From Hyphomicrobiales bacterium (lineage in GTDB: Bacteria; Pseudomonadota; Alphaproteobacteria; Rhizobiales; Rhizobiaceae): 64,000 nucleotides of DNA. Below the pieces are notes generated by a model, which worked only from the letters and a program-made list of their open reading frames with translations, made no database searches and had not been told where the DNA came from. The position numbers and the translations under genes are program-made. Of the stretch, positions 28,506 to 37,805 are shown piece by piece; the stretch's first letter is position 1; each line of letters starts with the position of its first letter. The stretch lies in NCBI GenBank assembly GCA_900468805.1, contig UEIF01000002.1:62001-126000 (forward strand), read 5' to 3'.

Positions 28506-28760
28506 TCAGCCGCCCGTCATCGGCGGGAAGATACCGATCTCTTTGGCGCCGCCGATCGGCTCGTCATGTTCCACATGTTCCTGGTCGATCGCCACGCGGA
28601 TCACATCGGGGTATTGAAGGGCCATCTCATATTCTTCGCCCAGGCCCTTCAAATGATTCAGAAGATCGGAAACGCTGACGACGGAGGAGGGGAGTTCGAT
28701 CTCCTCCTCGCCCTTGCCGATGCGCTCGCGTACCCAGGCGAAATAGACAAGCCGTGTCAT
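28506..28760 (-). CDS. moaD: Molybdopterin synthase sulfur carrier subunit
   Basis: 84-aa ubiquitin-fold sulfur carrier of molybdopterin synthase. It ends with PPMTGG, the Gly-Gly that is thiocarboxylated. Start and pgsA stop overlap as ATGA. The molybdopterin oxidoreductase at 34957-37080 is a possible user of the cofactor. Confidence 0.92.
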   Translation of the reverse strand: MTRLVYFAWVRERIGKGEEEIELPSSVVSVSDLLNHLKGLGEEYEMALQYPDVIRVAIDQEHVEHDEPIGGAKEIGIFPPMTGG

Positions 28761-29347
28761 TCTTCGTCATCCACCACGTGTTTCAGTCCGGCGCGGAAAT
28801 AATCGTAGCCGGTATAGATCGTCAGAAGTGCGGCGATCCAAAGCAGCGCAATCCCCGTCCAGGTCGTGTAGGGGAAAATGGTGTCGCCCGCCGGGCCGGC
28901 AAGCAGGAACGCGATGGCGACGAGTTGCAACGTCGTCTTCCACTTGGCGATGCGCGTTACCGGCACGCTGACCTTCAGTCCCGCCAGATATTCGCGCAGC
29001 CCCGAAACCAGGATTTCGCGGCAAAGAATGATGATCGCCGCCCAGAGCGACCAGCCGGCGATCGTTCCGTCGGCAGCGACCAAAAGCAGGATGGCGGAAA
29101 CCAGCAGCTTGTCGGCGATCGGGTCCAGCATGCGGCCGATATTCGACGTCTGGTTCCAGATGCGCGCGAGATAACCGTCGAGGAAATCGGTAAGCGACGC
29201 AATGACGAAGATCCACAGCGCCACCCAGCGCGCCGTATCGCTGCTGTTCAGCCGTCCTTCGATGAAAAAGCAGACGACGATCAGCGGTACCGCCAGGATG
29301 CGGCCGTAGGTGAGGAGATTGGGGATACTATACGCACGCGATGCCAT
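28757..29347 (-). CDS. pgsA: Phosphatidylglycerophosphate synthase
   Basis: Inner-membrane CDP-alcohol phosphatidyltransferase making phosphatidylglycerophosphate from CDP-diacylglycerol and glycerol 3-phosphate. 196 aa, with the motif DFLDGYLAR followed by GRMLDPIADK that holds the metal-binding Asp residues, and several membrane segments. It lies between uvrC and moaD in an SDR-uvrC-pgsA-moaD-moaE series. Confidence 0.93.
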   Translation of the reverse strand: MASRAYSIPNLLTYGRILAVPLIVVCFFIEGRLNSSDTARWVALWIFVIASLTDFLDGYLARIWNQTSNIGRMLDPIADKLLVSAILLLVAADGTIAGWSLWAAIIILCREILVSGLREYLAGLKVSVPVTRIAKWKTTLQLVAIAFLLAGPAGDTIFPYTTWTGIALLWIAALLTIYTGYDYFRAGLKHVVDDEE

Positions 29348-29457
29348 GATGCGGTTCTCTTTGATAATGCGGCGGTAGATGACGGCTTTGCTCCTCGACC
29401 GTCAACATTCTTTCTGTTTTTTCGCTGCCTTTGCGTGGAATTTGCGACCGGCACCGC

Positions 29458-31500
29458 TTATTTCGCGGCGTCGTCGTGAAAATGATTATAGACTTGCTTT
29501 GCGACGGTCTCGGAAATCCCTTCCACCGCCATGAGATCGGAAAGGGCGGCGCGCGACACCGCCTTTGCCGTTCCGAAGTGCTGCAGCAATGCTCTTTTGC
29601 GCGAAGGCCCGATGCCGCCGATCTCGTCGAGCGGGTTCTTGACCATCTCTTTCTTGCGACGTGCCCGGTGCGAGCCGATCGCGAACCGGTGCGCCTCGTC
29701 GCGCATGCGCTGGATGAAGTAGAGAACCGGATCGCGCGGCGGCAGCGTGAAGCTTCCCTTGCCGGGCGCAAAGAAACGCTCGCGGCCGGCCTCGCGATCC
29801 ACACCCTTGGCGACGCCGATGGCGATTACGCTGTCGGTTATGCCGAGCTCTTCGAGGATTGCTCGCACCGCCGTCATCTGGCCCTGGCCGCCGTCGATGA
29901 GGATCACGTCCGGCCAGGCAGGGAAGGGCAGGTCGGCCGCGTCTGCGACGGAGACCTGTGCGCTGCGATCCGGAATGCCTTCTTCCTTCAGCAGCCGGGA
30001 GAAGCGCCGCGTCATCACCTCGCGCATCATGCCGAAGTCGTCGCCGGGGGTGATCTCGGTCGATTTGATGTTGAACTTGCGATACTGGTTCTTCACGAAG
30101 CCTTCCGGCCCTGCAACGACCATGCCGCCGACCGCATTCGTGCCCATGATATGCGAGTTGTCGTAGATCTCGACACGCTGCGGCACATAGGGCAGGGCGA
30201 ATGTGTCCTTGAAGCCTTCGAGCAGGCGCGATTGCGAGGCGGTTTCTGCGAGCTTGCGCCCATGCGCCTCGCGAGCGTTGGCGATGACGTGCTCGACGAG
30301 ATCGCGCTTTTCACCCCGCTGCGGAACGAGGATCGAAACCTTGTGCCCGGCCTTTTCGCCGAGTGCGGCGGCCAGCAGTTCGAGTTCCTCCACCGTTTCC
30401 GACAGCATGATCTGCCGCGGCACCGGCTTGTCGTCGTAGAACTGCGCGAGGAACGCGTTCAGCACCTCGGCGCCGGAAAGCTGCGGGTCGGCCTTCGGGA
30501 AATAGGCGCGGTTGCCCCAGTTCTGCCCGGTGCGGAAGAAGAAGACCTGGATGCAGGAAATCCCGCCTTCGTGATGAATGGCGAAAACGTCCGCCTCTTC
30601 GACGCCGGCCGGATTGATGCCCTGATGGCTTTGCACGTGCGAAAGCGCGGCGAGCCGGTCGCGGTAGATGGCGGCCCGTTCGAAATCGAGGTCTTCGGCG
30701 GCGGCGTTCATCGCTTCCGCTATATGCGCCTTCACGTTCTGGCTCTTGCCGGAGAGGAAGTCCTTGGCCTCCTGCACCAGCTCTGCATAGCCTTCGTCGC
30801 TGACCTCATGGGTGCAAGGCCCGGAACAGCGTTTGATCTGGTAGAGCAGGCATGGCCGCGTGCGGGTTTCGAAAACGCTGTCGGTACAGGTGCGGATCAG
30901 GAAGGCGCGCTGCAGCGAATTGATGGTGCGGCCGACGGCGCCGGCCGAGGCGAAGGGGCCGAAATAATCGCCCTTGCGGGCGCGGGCGCCGCGATGTTTG
31001 AAGATGGCGGGCGCGCGGTGGTCGCCTGTTATGAGAATATAAGGAAATGACTTGTCGTCGCGCAGCAGCACGTTAAAGCGCGGTCGCAAACGCTTGATCA
31101 GGTTGGCTTCCAGCAGCAGCGCCTCGGTCTCCGTCCGCGTCGTGACGAATTCCATATTGGCCGTCTGGCGAACCATCTGGGCGATGCGGTTGGAATGCAC
31201 GCGGCCGACGGCATAGTTGCCGACGCGCTTCTTCAGGCTCCGGGCCTTGCCGACATAGAGCACGTCGCCCGCCTCGTTGAACATGCGGTAGACGCCGGGG
31301 CTGTTCGGCAGGCGCTTGACGAATTCGGCGATCAGCTCTGCGCCGATGAGGCCGGTTTCGTTGACGCTGCCGGCATTCCAGTCGACCGACGCAGAAATCG
31401 GCGCGGCAGAGGCATCGCCTTCCACCTCGACGATGTCATCGTCATTTTCATCAGTCTCGTCGTAAAGAACACCACCGTCAGGCAGCTTCTTGGCATTCAT
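29458..31500 (-). CDS. uvrC: Excinuclease ABC subunit C
   Basis: Nuclease subunit of nucleotide excision repair that cuts on both sides of a lesion. 680 aa. A rhizobial acidic N-terminal extension of about 55 residues precedes the GIY-YIG domain ([20 protein letters not shown]). The UvrB-contact region ([20 protein letters not shown]), the RNase H-like endonuclease core ([29 protein letters not shown]) and C-terminal helix-hairpin-helix motifs follow. It overlaps the upstream SDR gene by ATGA. Confidence 0.95.
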   Translation of the reverse strand: MNAKKLPDGGVLYDETDENDDDIVEVEGDASAAPISASVDWNAGSVNETGLIGAELIAEFVKRLPNSPGVYRMFNEAGDVLYVGKARSLKKRVGNYAVGRVHSNRIAQMVRQTANMEFVTTRTETEALLLEANLIKRLRPRFNVLLRDDKSFPYILITGDHRAPAIFKHRGARARKGDYFGPFASAGAVGRTINSLQRAFLIRTCTDSVFETRTRPCLLYQIKRCSGPCTHEVSDEGYAELVQEAKDFLSGKSQNVKAHIAEAMNAAAEDLDFERAAIYRDRLAALSHVQSHQGINPAGVEEADVFAIHHEGGISCIQVFFFRTGQNWGNRAYFPKADPQLSGAEVLNAFLAQFYDDKPVPRQIMLSETVEELELLAAALGEKAGHKVSILVPQRGEKRDLVEHVIANAREAHGRKLAETASQSRLLEGFKDTFALPYVPQRVEIYDNSHIMGTNAVGGMVVAGPEGFVKNQYRKFNIKSTEITPGDDFGMMREVMTRRFSRLLKEEGIPDRSAQVSVADAADLPFPAWPDVILIDGGQGQMTAVRAILEELGITDSVIAIGVAKGVDREAGRERFFAPGKGSFTLPPRDPVLYFIQRMRDEAHRFAIGSHRARRKKEMVKNPLDEIGGIGPSRKRALLQHFGTAKAVSRAALSDLMAVEGISETVAKQVYNHFHDDAAK

Positions 31501-32264
31501 TCCTTGATCTCCAGCACATCAGGCGTCTGCCATGCAAGATGCTGGCCGCCGTCGAGTGCAATCATCTGACCCGTAATCGAAGGGGTCTCGAACAAAAAAC
31601 GAATCGTTCGGCCGAATTCATCGAGCTCAGGCCCCCGCTTCAAGATAAGGGCTGCGACCTGCGCTTGGAAGTCTTCCTGCAATTGCCGTTCGCTCGGCAT
31701 CGAAGGGCCAGGGCCGATCGCATTGACGCGGATGCGCGGTGCCAGCGCCTGGGCCATGGTCTGCGTCGCCGTCCACAGCGCCGATTTCGAAAGGGTATAG
31801 GAATAGAAGCTCGGCCGCAGCGCCCAGACGCGCTGGTCGATGATGTTGACAACCAGTCCTTCGGCCGTCTCCGGCAACTGTTCCGCAAATTTGGCAGTCA
31901 GTATCGAAGGCGCCCGCACATGGACGGCGAAATGCTGATCCCACACCTGCGCATCGAACTTGCGCACAGAGTCCTCAAGAAAAATCGACGCGTTGTTGAC
32001 GAGCAGGTCGATCGGCCCCAGCGCTTCGCAGGCCTTCCCGACAAGGCCGCCGACCTCATCGAATTTGGCAAGATCGGCCTTGATCGCAACTGCTCGGTGG
32101 CCCTTTTGCCGCAATTCCGCCACAAAATCTTCAGCCTCGGCCAGCGCGCCGTTGGCGTGGATTGCAACCGAAAATCCATCAGCAACAAGGTCTTCGGCGA
32201 TTGCCCGGCCTATTCTTTTGGCGGCACCAGTCACGAGCGCCGCGCGAAGTCTTTTCTGGGTCAA
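31497..32264 (-). CDS. Short-chain dehydrogenase, pteridine reductase/FolM-like
   Basis: 255-aa SDR with [12 protein letters not shown] (NADP-binding) and VNNAS. The catalytic Ser position is occupied by Asp (VVNIIDQRV), followed by YSYTLSK with the Tyr and Lys. An Asp there is a feature of pteridine reductases and FolM, suggesting dihydrobiopterin, dihydromonapterin or related substrates. The late [11 protein letters not shown] loop also fits. It is first in the operon with uvrC, pgsA, moaD and moaE. Confidence 0.78.
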   Translation of the reverse strand: MTQKRLRAALVTGAAKRIGRAIAEDLVADGFSVAIHANGALAEAEDFVAELRQKGHRAVAIKADLAKFDEVGGLVGKACEALGPIDLLVNNASIFLEDSVRKFDAQVWDQHFAVHVRAPSILTAKFAEQLPETAEGLVVNIIDQRVWALRPSFYSYTLSKSALWTATQTMAQALAPRIRVNAIGPGPSMPSERQLQEDFQAQVAALILKRGPELDEFGRTIRFLFETPSITGQMIALDGGQHLAWQTPDVLEIKE

Positions 32265-32627
32265 GATCCTGCCTTTTGGTCCTTCGAGTCTGGTGCTGAC
32301 TATATAAGGGCAGGTCCCGATTATATAAATAGGCCGAAAGCCTTGCCTGTGAGGCTCGGATATTCTATGTATTATTTGCGATCGCGATTTATTAAAATAG
32401 GTATTGTAAGTTTAACTGAATATTATCCTTAATAAATGGTATGTTGCAGTCAAGCAACATCGAATTTTCGCCGCCGCAGAGCCACAATGATATCACAATT
32501 TGGCTCTTTCAAATCCGCATTTGCATTCCAATTTCACTCTCGAACCGGAAGGGACATTTAGTAATCCCCCGTGAATGCTTCGCCGAAGTTTAAGTTGACG
32601 AGCGCGCGGGACTGAAAGGAGACAAGT
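32265..32627. other. AT-rich divergent intergenic region upstream of ropB
   Basis: 363 bp between divergent genes with no coding signal. From about 32300 to 32450 it is markedly AT-rich compared with the GC-rich surroundings (TATATAA, TTATATAAAT, ATTTATTAAAATAG). It contains a perfect dyad, ATGTTGC (32441-32447) and GCAACAT (32454-32460), with a six-base spacer. The ropB promoter and the SDR-uvrC promoter should both lie here. TATAAT occurs on the minus strand near 32320, but I found no good -35. Confidence 0.6.
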
Positions 32628-33260
32628 ATGCGTATACTCTTTGCTGGCCTCATGGCTTCCGCTCTCGCCGTTGGCGGTTTCTCGGTAGCCCAGGCAGCCG
32701 ATGCCGTGGACCAGGTCCCGCAGGCACCGGTCGCTGAGGACACCCCAGCTCCGGTCAACAACTGGCAGGGCTTCTACCTCGGCGGCGCCGCGACCTATAA
32801 CGCGGGCAGCTTCGGTTCCGACCGTAACACCTACGATTGGGGCGGTCAGCTCTTCACCGGTTACAATTTCCAGCAGGGTCAGATCGTTTACGGCGCTGAA
32901 GCCGATCTCGGTTATGGCGATGCAGACGTCACCCAGGGCGGCATCAAGAACAAGACCGGCTGGAACGGCTCCGTTCGCGGCCGCGTTGGTTACGACCTGA
33001 ACCCCTTCCTGCTCTATGGTACGGCAGGTCTGGCGCTCGCCGACACCAAGGTTTCCGATGGTACGTCTTCCGACAGCAAGACCGCCTACGGCTACACGGT
33101 CGGCGCCGGTGTCGAAGCTTTCGTGACCAACAACATCACGACGCGCCTCGAATACCGCTACACCGACTATCAGGACAAGGACTACAACCTCAACTCCGGT
33201 AGCGTTTCGCGCGGTTTCGACGAAAACAGCGTCAAGGTCGGTATCGGCGTCAAGTTCTGA
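32628..33260 (+). CDS. ropB: RopB-like outer-membrane beta-barrel protein
   Basis: 210 aa with a Sec signal peptide (MRILFAGLMASALAVGGFSV, cleaved after AQA) followed by an Omp25/Omp31-type eight-stranded barrel: NWQGFYLGGAATYNAG, GYNFQQGQIVYGAEADLGYG, VRGRVGYDLNPFLLYGTAG, TTRLEYRYTDY, and a terminal VKVGIGVKF with the C-terminal Phe. It matches rhizobial RopB in size and in its position beside uvrC-pgsA. RopB supports envelope integrity and in Sinorhizobium is under ChvG-ChvI control. A strong AAAGGAGA precedes the ATG. Confidence 0.8.
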   Translation: MRILFAGLMASALAVGGFSVAQAADAVDQVPQAPVAEDTPAPVNNWQGFYLGGAATYNAGSFGSDRNTYDWGGQLFTGYNFQQGQIVYGAEADLGYGDADVTQGGIKNKTGWNGSVRGRVGYDLNPFLLYGTAGLALADTKVSDGTSSDSKTAYGYTVGAGVEAFVTNNITTRLEYRYTDYQDKDYNLNSGSVSRGFDENSVKVGIGVKF

Positions 33261-33280
33261 TACGGACATACCGAACACGA

Positions 33281-33312
33281 AAAAAGCCGGGCACAAAGCC
33301 CGGCTTTTTTGT
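33281..33312. terminator. Terminator after ropB, probably bidirectional
   Basis: AAAAAGCCGGGC (33281-33292) pairs perfectly with GCCCGGCTTTTT (33298-33309) around ACAAA. With A and T runs on both sides it can serve ropB and the convergent GST gene. Confidence 0.88.
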
Positions 33313-33350
33313 CTGGGTGGATCGCAGGCCTCTCAGGTCCTGCAGATTTC

Positions 33351-33947
33351 TCAGCTGTGGGGCTTCAACTTTTCGTAGCCGTCGAACTTCTTTTCGAATT
33401 CTCTCAGCCAGCCGATCAGCTCGGCATGGTCTTCTTCCCACTGGCCCTTGAAGCGCAGGTCGAGGTAGCCGATCATGGCGGCGAGTGCGAAATGCCCGCC
33501 ATGCAGCCTCTTGCCAAGCTTCGGCGTATTGGCCGCCAGGTAGTTCAGCGCAGTAGCGACCTTCTTCCATTGACGGTCGATCCAGGGCTGATGCACCTTT
33601 TCTTCATCGCGGAACCGACGTTCGTAGACGATCGCCAGCAGGCAGTCGCAGACGCCGTCGCATAGCGCTTCCAGCACTTCGGCATCCGTGCGTTTGCCCT
33701 TCTTGGAAGGATAGAGCGCGCCCTTCGTCAGCCGGTCGAAATAATGCATGATGGCGATGCTGTCGAAGATGGAAACGCCGTCATCCGTCAGCAGTGTCGG
33801 GATCTTGCCGAGCGGATTGTTGTCCACGAGAATCGCCGGTCCCGCATTCGTATCAACCCGGATCTCCGTAATCCCAAGGTCGAGATGGCGCGCTGCCATG
33901 CACACCTTGCTGGAGAAAGGGGAGGTCGGGGAGCAGAGAAGCTTCAT
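33351..33947 (-). CDS. Glutathione S-transferase family protein
   Basis: 198 aa beginning MKLLCSPTSPFSSKVCMAAR, with the SPFSSKV segment typical of the bacterial YibF-like GST group; NNPLGKIPTLLTDDGVSIFDS completes the thioredoxin-like domain. The C-terminal half is helical. Substrate unknown. It is unrelated in sequence to the GST at 24725 beyond the fold. Single gene, convergent with ropB. Confidence 0.83.
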   Translation of the reverse strand: MKLLCSPTSPFSSKVCMAARHLDLGITEIRVDTNAGPAILVDNNPLGKIPTLLTDDGVSIFDSIAIMHYFDRLTKGALYPSKKGKRTDAEVLEALCDGVCDCLLAIVYERRFRDEEKVHQPWIDRQWKKVATALNYLAANTPKLGKRLHGGHFALAAMIGYLDLRFKGQWEEDHAELIGWLREFEKKFDGYEKLKPHS

Positions 33948-34003
33948 GAGGCACCTTTTGGAAATGCAGATGGCGCCGGACTATCCCGAGCGCCGGGGAA
34001 CGG

Positions 34004-34873
34004 TCAGTCGGCCTTGGCGGGCTTCATTTCGCCGCGCAGCCAGAAGGCACGCTGCGAGGCGAAACGGTCCTGCGCCAGATGGTCTTTCAGGGCCGGCAGC
34101 AACTGGTGCAGCTCGTCCTTCAGCGTGAAGGGCGGATTGACGATGATGAGGCCCGAGCCGGTCAAGCCCGTCGTCTCGCGATCACTGCGCACGGCAAGTT
34201 CGGCGCAGAGGATCTTTGGAATGTCCGTCGCCTGCAGAGCCTCGTGGAATTCCTTGATCGGTGCGCCTTTCTTCAGCGGATACCAGAGGCAATAGGTGCC
34301 GCCAGGAAAACGCCGGTAGGCCCTGGCGAAGCCATCCACCATTCGTTCATATTCGCCATCCTCCTCGAAAGGGGGATCGACGAGCACGATGCCGCGCTTT
34401 TCCTTGGGCGGCAGATGCGCGCCGAGCGCCAGCCAGCCGTCGAGCTCGGTGATGCGCGCATGATGATCGCCTTCGAAGACGCGATGCAGCCGGATAAAAT
34501 CCTCCGGGTGCAGCTCCATCGCCGAAAGCCGGTCTTGGGGGCGGAAGAGCATGCGCGCAAGCTTCGGCGAGCCGGGATAGAAGCGCAGGCCACCCTGCGG
34601 GTTCAGTTCGCGGACTGCAGAGAGATAGGGCTCCAGAAGCTCCGAGACCTGCGGCCCGAGATCGGTTTCCAGGAGCTTGCCGATGCCATCATGCCATTCG
34701 CCTGTCTTCTGCGCTTCCTCGGAGGTGAGATCGTAGAGGCCGATGCCGGCATGCGTGTCGAGCACCCGGAAGCCAGCGTCCTTTTTCTGCATGTAACGGA
34801 TCAGCCGCGCCAGCACTGCATGCTTCAGGACATCGGCAAAATTGCCTGCATGGTAGATGTGGCGATAGTTCAT
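34004..34873 (-). CDS. rlmJ: 23S rRNA (adenine-2030-N6)-methyltransferase
   Basis: RlmJ methylates A2030 of 23S rRNA. 289 aa starting MNYRHIYHAGNFADVLKHAVLARLI, with VLDTHAGIGLYDL for SAM binding and the catalytic motif DPPFEEDGEY. The C-terminal GSGLIIVNPPFTL is also typical. Divergent from the molybdopterin oxidoreductase. Confidence 0.93.
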   Translation of the reverse strand: MNYRHIYHAGNFADVLKHAVLARLIRYMQKKDAGFRVLDTHAGIGLYDLTSEEAQKTGEWHDGIGKLLETDLGPQVSELLEPYLSAVRELNPQGGLRFYPGSPKLARMLFRPQDRLSAMELHPEDFIRLHRVFEGDHHARITELDGWLALGAHLPPKEKRGIVLVDPPFEEDGEYERMVDGFARAYRRFPGGTYCLWYPLKKGAPIKEFHEALQATDIPKILCAELAVRSDRETTGLTGSGLIIVNPPFTLKDELHQLLPALKDHLAQDRFASQRAFWLRGEMKPAKAD

Positions 34874-34956
34874 TTTCGCTGATGCCTGTTATGAATTCGG
34901 ATCATTGGGAGTTTTTGTGCCTTTTGGGCGGTCGAGCCTTGGCATATAGAAATCGC

Positions 34957-37080
34957 ATGAACATTGCGACCCCCATCCACGCCAAATCCCGGATCGGTCA
35001 CACGGCCTGTCCGCACGACTGTCCCTCCACCTGCGCACTGGAGATAGATCTTAAGGAAGACGGCCGCATCGGCCGTATCAGGGGCGCCAACGATCATTCT
35101 TATACGTCAGGTGTCATCTGCGCCAAGGTCGCCCGTTACGCCGAGCGGCTCTACCATCCGGATCGTCTCATGCATCCGCTGCGCCGCACCGGCGCCAAGG
35201 GGGCAGGGCAGTGGCAGCAGATATCCTGGGACGACGCGCTGGACGAGATTGCCGAAGCCTTCGTGAAGGCCGAGGCGAAGGATGGCAGCGAAGCCATCTG
35301 GCCTTATTTCTATGCCGGCACCATGGGCTGGGTGCAGCGCGACTCGATCGAGCGCCTGCGCCATGCTAAGCGCTATTCCGGCTTCTTCTCCTCGATCTGC
35401 ACCAACCCTGCCTGGACCGGCTTTACCATGGCGACCGGCATGCTGCGCGGCCCGGATCCACGCGAGATGGCGCGCACCGACTGCGTCGTCATCTGGGGCA
35501 CCAATGCGGTTGCCACGCAGGTCAATGTGATGACCCACGCGATCAAGTCGCGCAAGGAGCGCGGCGCGAAGATCGTCGTCATCGATATCTACGACAATCC
35601 GACGATGAAGCAGGCCGATATGGCCCTCATCGTCAAGCCCGGCACCGATGCCGCACTCGCCTGCGCCGTCATGCACATCGCCTTCCGCGACGGTCATGCC
35701 GACCGCGGCTATATGGCGAAATATGCCGACGATCCTGCCGGCCTCGAAGCGCATCTGAAGACAAAGACGCCGGAATGGGCTGCCGCAATTACCGGCCTCT
35801 CGGTCGAGGAGATCGAAGCCTTCGGCAAGCTCGTCGGCACGACCAAGAAGACCTTTTTCCGCCTCGGCTATGGATTCACCCGCCAGCGCAATGGCGCGGT
35901 CGCTATGCATGCGGCCGCCTCGATCGCCACCGTGCTCGGCTCCTGGCAATATGAGGGCGGCGGCGCCTTCCATTCCAACAGCGATATCTTCCGCATGAAC
36001 AATGCGGAACTGACCGGCAAGTCGATGAAGGATGCCGATATCCGGATGATCGACCAGTCGCAGATCGGCCGGGCGTTGACGGGCGATGCCGTGGCACTTC
36101 GCCATCGCGGCCCTGTTACTGCCCTGCTGATCCAGAACACCAATCCCGTGATTATCGCCCCGGAACAGCGGCTGGTGAAGCGCGGCTTTGCGCGCGACGA
36201 TCTTTTCGTTGCCGTCCACGAGCAGTTCATGACCGAGACGGCCGAAATGGCCGATATCGTCATTCCCGCCACCATGTTCGTTGAGCATGACGACATCTAC
36301 CGCGCCGGCGGCCAGAACCACATCCTGCTCGGCCCCAAACTCGTCGAACCGCCACCGACCGTGCGCACCAACCTCTTCGTCATCGAGGAACTGGCAAAAC
36401 GCCTCGGTGTCGCCGATCGCCCCGGCTTCGGCTTCACGGCGCGCGAGATGGTCGACCGCGTCTTGGCCGCGAGCAACCTGCCGGACTACGACCATTTCCT
36501 CGAACATAAATGGTTCGACCGCCAGCCGGCCTTCGAGGAAGCACACTATCTTGATGGTTTCGCTCATCCCGACGGCAAGTTTCATTTCCGGCCGGACTGG
36601 GTGAACGGTCCCGCCCCGAACAAGCCGCCGGCTTCCGTCGGTACGCTCGGCCCCTATGCAGAGCTGCCGACGTTCCCGGATCAGGTCGACGTCATCGAGC
36701 TCGCCGATCCCGAGCATCCTTTCCGCCTGGCGACTTCGCCGGCGCGCAACTTCCTGAATTCAAGCTTTTCGGAAACCAAGACGTCGCGCCAGAAGGAAGG
36801 CCGCCCGGAAGTGATGATCAATCCCGCGGATGCCGAAGCCAATGGCATCGACAATGGCGATCTCGTCCATATCGGCAATGTGCGGGGCGACCTGCGCATT
36901 CATGCCCGCGTGACGACAGAGGTTAAACCTGGCGTGCTGATTGCCGAGGGTCTCTGGCCCAACAAGGCGCATGTCGATGGCGAAGGCATCAACGTTCTCA
37001 CCGGCGCCGATCCCGTGGCGCCCTATGGCGGCGCGGCCGTCCACGACAACAAGGTCTGGCTTCGCAAGGACGTCATATGA
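34957..37080 (+). CDS. Molybdopterin oxidoreductase family protein
   Basis: 707-aa DMSO-reductase-superfamily enzyme. The N-terminal Fe-S motif CPHDCPSTC with a later GVICAKV should bind one 4Fe-4S cluster. The molybdopterin domain follows (WDDALDEIAEAF, VVIWGTNAVATQ, TNPVIIAPEQR), with a C-terminal aspartate-decarboxylase-like dinucleotide-binding domain. No signal peptide is visible, so it appears cytoplasmic. The reaction is unknown; no dedicated electron-transfer partner is adjacent. ATG 34957 fits the family start, and the stop overlaps the Nudix gene by ATGA. Confidence 0.85.
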   Translation: MNIATPIHAKSRIGHTACPHDCPSTCALEIDLKEDGRIGRIRGANDHSYTSGVICAKVARYAERLYHPDRLMHPLRRTGAKGAGQWQQISWDDALDEIAEAFVKAEAKDGSEAIWPYFYAGTMGWVQRDSIERLRHAKRYSGFFSSICTNPAWTGFTMATGMLRGPDPREMARTDCVVIWGTNAVATQVNVMTHAIKSRKERGAKIVVIDIYDNPTMKQADMALIVKPGTDAALACAVMHIAFRDGHADRGYMAKYADDPAGLEAHLKTKTPEWAAAITGLSVEEIEAFGKLVGTTKKTFFRLGYGFTRQRNGAVAMHAAASIATVLGSWQYEGGGAFHSNSDIFRMNNAELTGKSMKDADIRMIDQSQIGRALTGDAVALRHRGPVTALLIQNTNPVIIAPEQRLVKRGFARDDLFVAVHEQFMTETAEMADIVIPATMFVEHDDIYRAGGQNHILLGPKLVEPPPTVRTNLFVIEELAKRLGVADRPGFGFTAREMVDRVLAASNLPDYDHFLEHKWFDRQPAFEEAHYLDGFAHPDGKFHFRPDWVNGPAPNKPPASVGTLGPYAELPTFPDQVDVIELADPEHPFRLATSPARNFLNSSFSETKTSRQKEGRPEVMINPADAEANGIDNGDLVHIGNVRGDLRIHARVTTEVKPGVLIAEGLWPNKAHVDGEGINVLTGADPVAPYGGAAVHDNKVWLRKDVI

Positions 37081-37670
37081 CGCAATCTAAGGCAAAAGTG
37101 GAAATCGTCGGCAAGGAAATCCTGTCCGACGGCTGGACGAAGCTGGTCGGCTATCAGCTCGACTATACCGACCGGAAGGGTGAGACCCATCGCCTTCCGC
37201 GTGAGGTCTATCACCGCACGCCGGCCGCCTGCATCCTGCTCTACGATCGCAAGCGCGATGTCGTCGTTCTGGTGAAGCAGTTTCGCCTGCCGGCCCACGT
37301 GAATGGCGACCCAGCGTGGATGATCGAAGTCCCGGCCGGCCTGCTCGACGGAGACGAACCCGAAGCCGCCATCCGCCGCGAGGCGATGGAAGAGACCGGC
37401 TATACGATTCGTGACGTCCGCTTCCTGTTCAAATCTTACACGGCTCCAGGCTCCATCACCGAGGTCGTGCATTTCTTTGCAGCGGCAATCGATACTGCCG
37501 ACCGCACATCCGACGGCGGCGGTCTGGCGGAGGAGCACGAGGATATCGAGGTGCTGGAAATACCGCTGCCGGAGGCTGTCGCGATGATCGAAAAGGGCGA
37601 GATCATCGATCTCAAGACGATCATGCTGCTGCAGTGGATTCTGGCGAACAAGGGCCTGCTTTCCGGCTGA
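37077..37670 (+). CDS. Nudix hydrolase, GDP-mannose pyrophosphatase (NudK)-like
   Basis: 197 aa with a complete Nudix box (GLLDGDEPEAAIRREAMEET, then GY) that coordinates Mg. VLVKQFRLPAHVNG and GSITEVVHFFAAAI are close to the NudK/ADP-sugar pyrophosphatase branch, which hydrolyses GDP-mannose and related nucleotide sugars. Start overlaps the oxidoreductase stop (ATGA), so the two are co-translated, but a functional link is not obvious. Confidence 0.83.
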   Translation: MTQSKAKVEIVGKEILSDGWTKLVGYQLDYTDRKGETHRLPREVYHRTPAACILLYDRKRDVVVLVKQFRLPAHVNGDPAWMIEVPAGLLDGDEPEAAIRREAMEETGYTIRDVRFLFKSYTAPGSITEVVHFFAAAIDTADRTSDGGGLAEEHEDIEVLEIPLPEAVAMIEKGEIIDLKTIMLLQWILANKGLLSG

Positions 37671-37730
37671 TCGCTCGGCGTGCAACGCGATGTCTGCCCA
37701 TACATTCGCCTTGGCTGAGTTTCTGGGAAT

Positions 37731-37748
37731 TCTTCATGCAATTGTCAT
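37731..37748 (+). promoter_or_regulatory. Probable Pho box upstream of phnM
   Basis: TCTTCAT (37731-37737) and TTGTCAT (37742-37748) form a direct repeat with the 11-bp period and four-base spacer of PhoB sites (consensus CTGTCAT twice). The second half matches 6 of 7 bases, the first 4 of 7. It lies 58 nt upstream of the phnM ATG. Confidence 0.5.
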
Positions 37749-37805
37749 GATGCGAGACTAAGCGCTGCCCTTTAACAATCATCGGATGCGGTCAGGAGAA
37801 AGCCC

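Noticed and set aside
35107..36717. Minus-strand open frame of 536 codons opposite the molybdopterin oxidoreductase
   Set aside because: Antisense shadow; the forward frame carries complete Fe-S and molybdopterin motifs.
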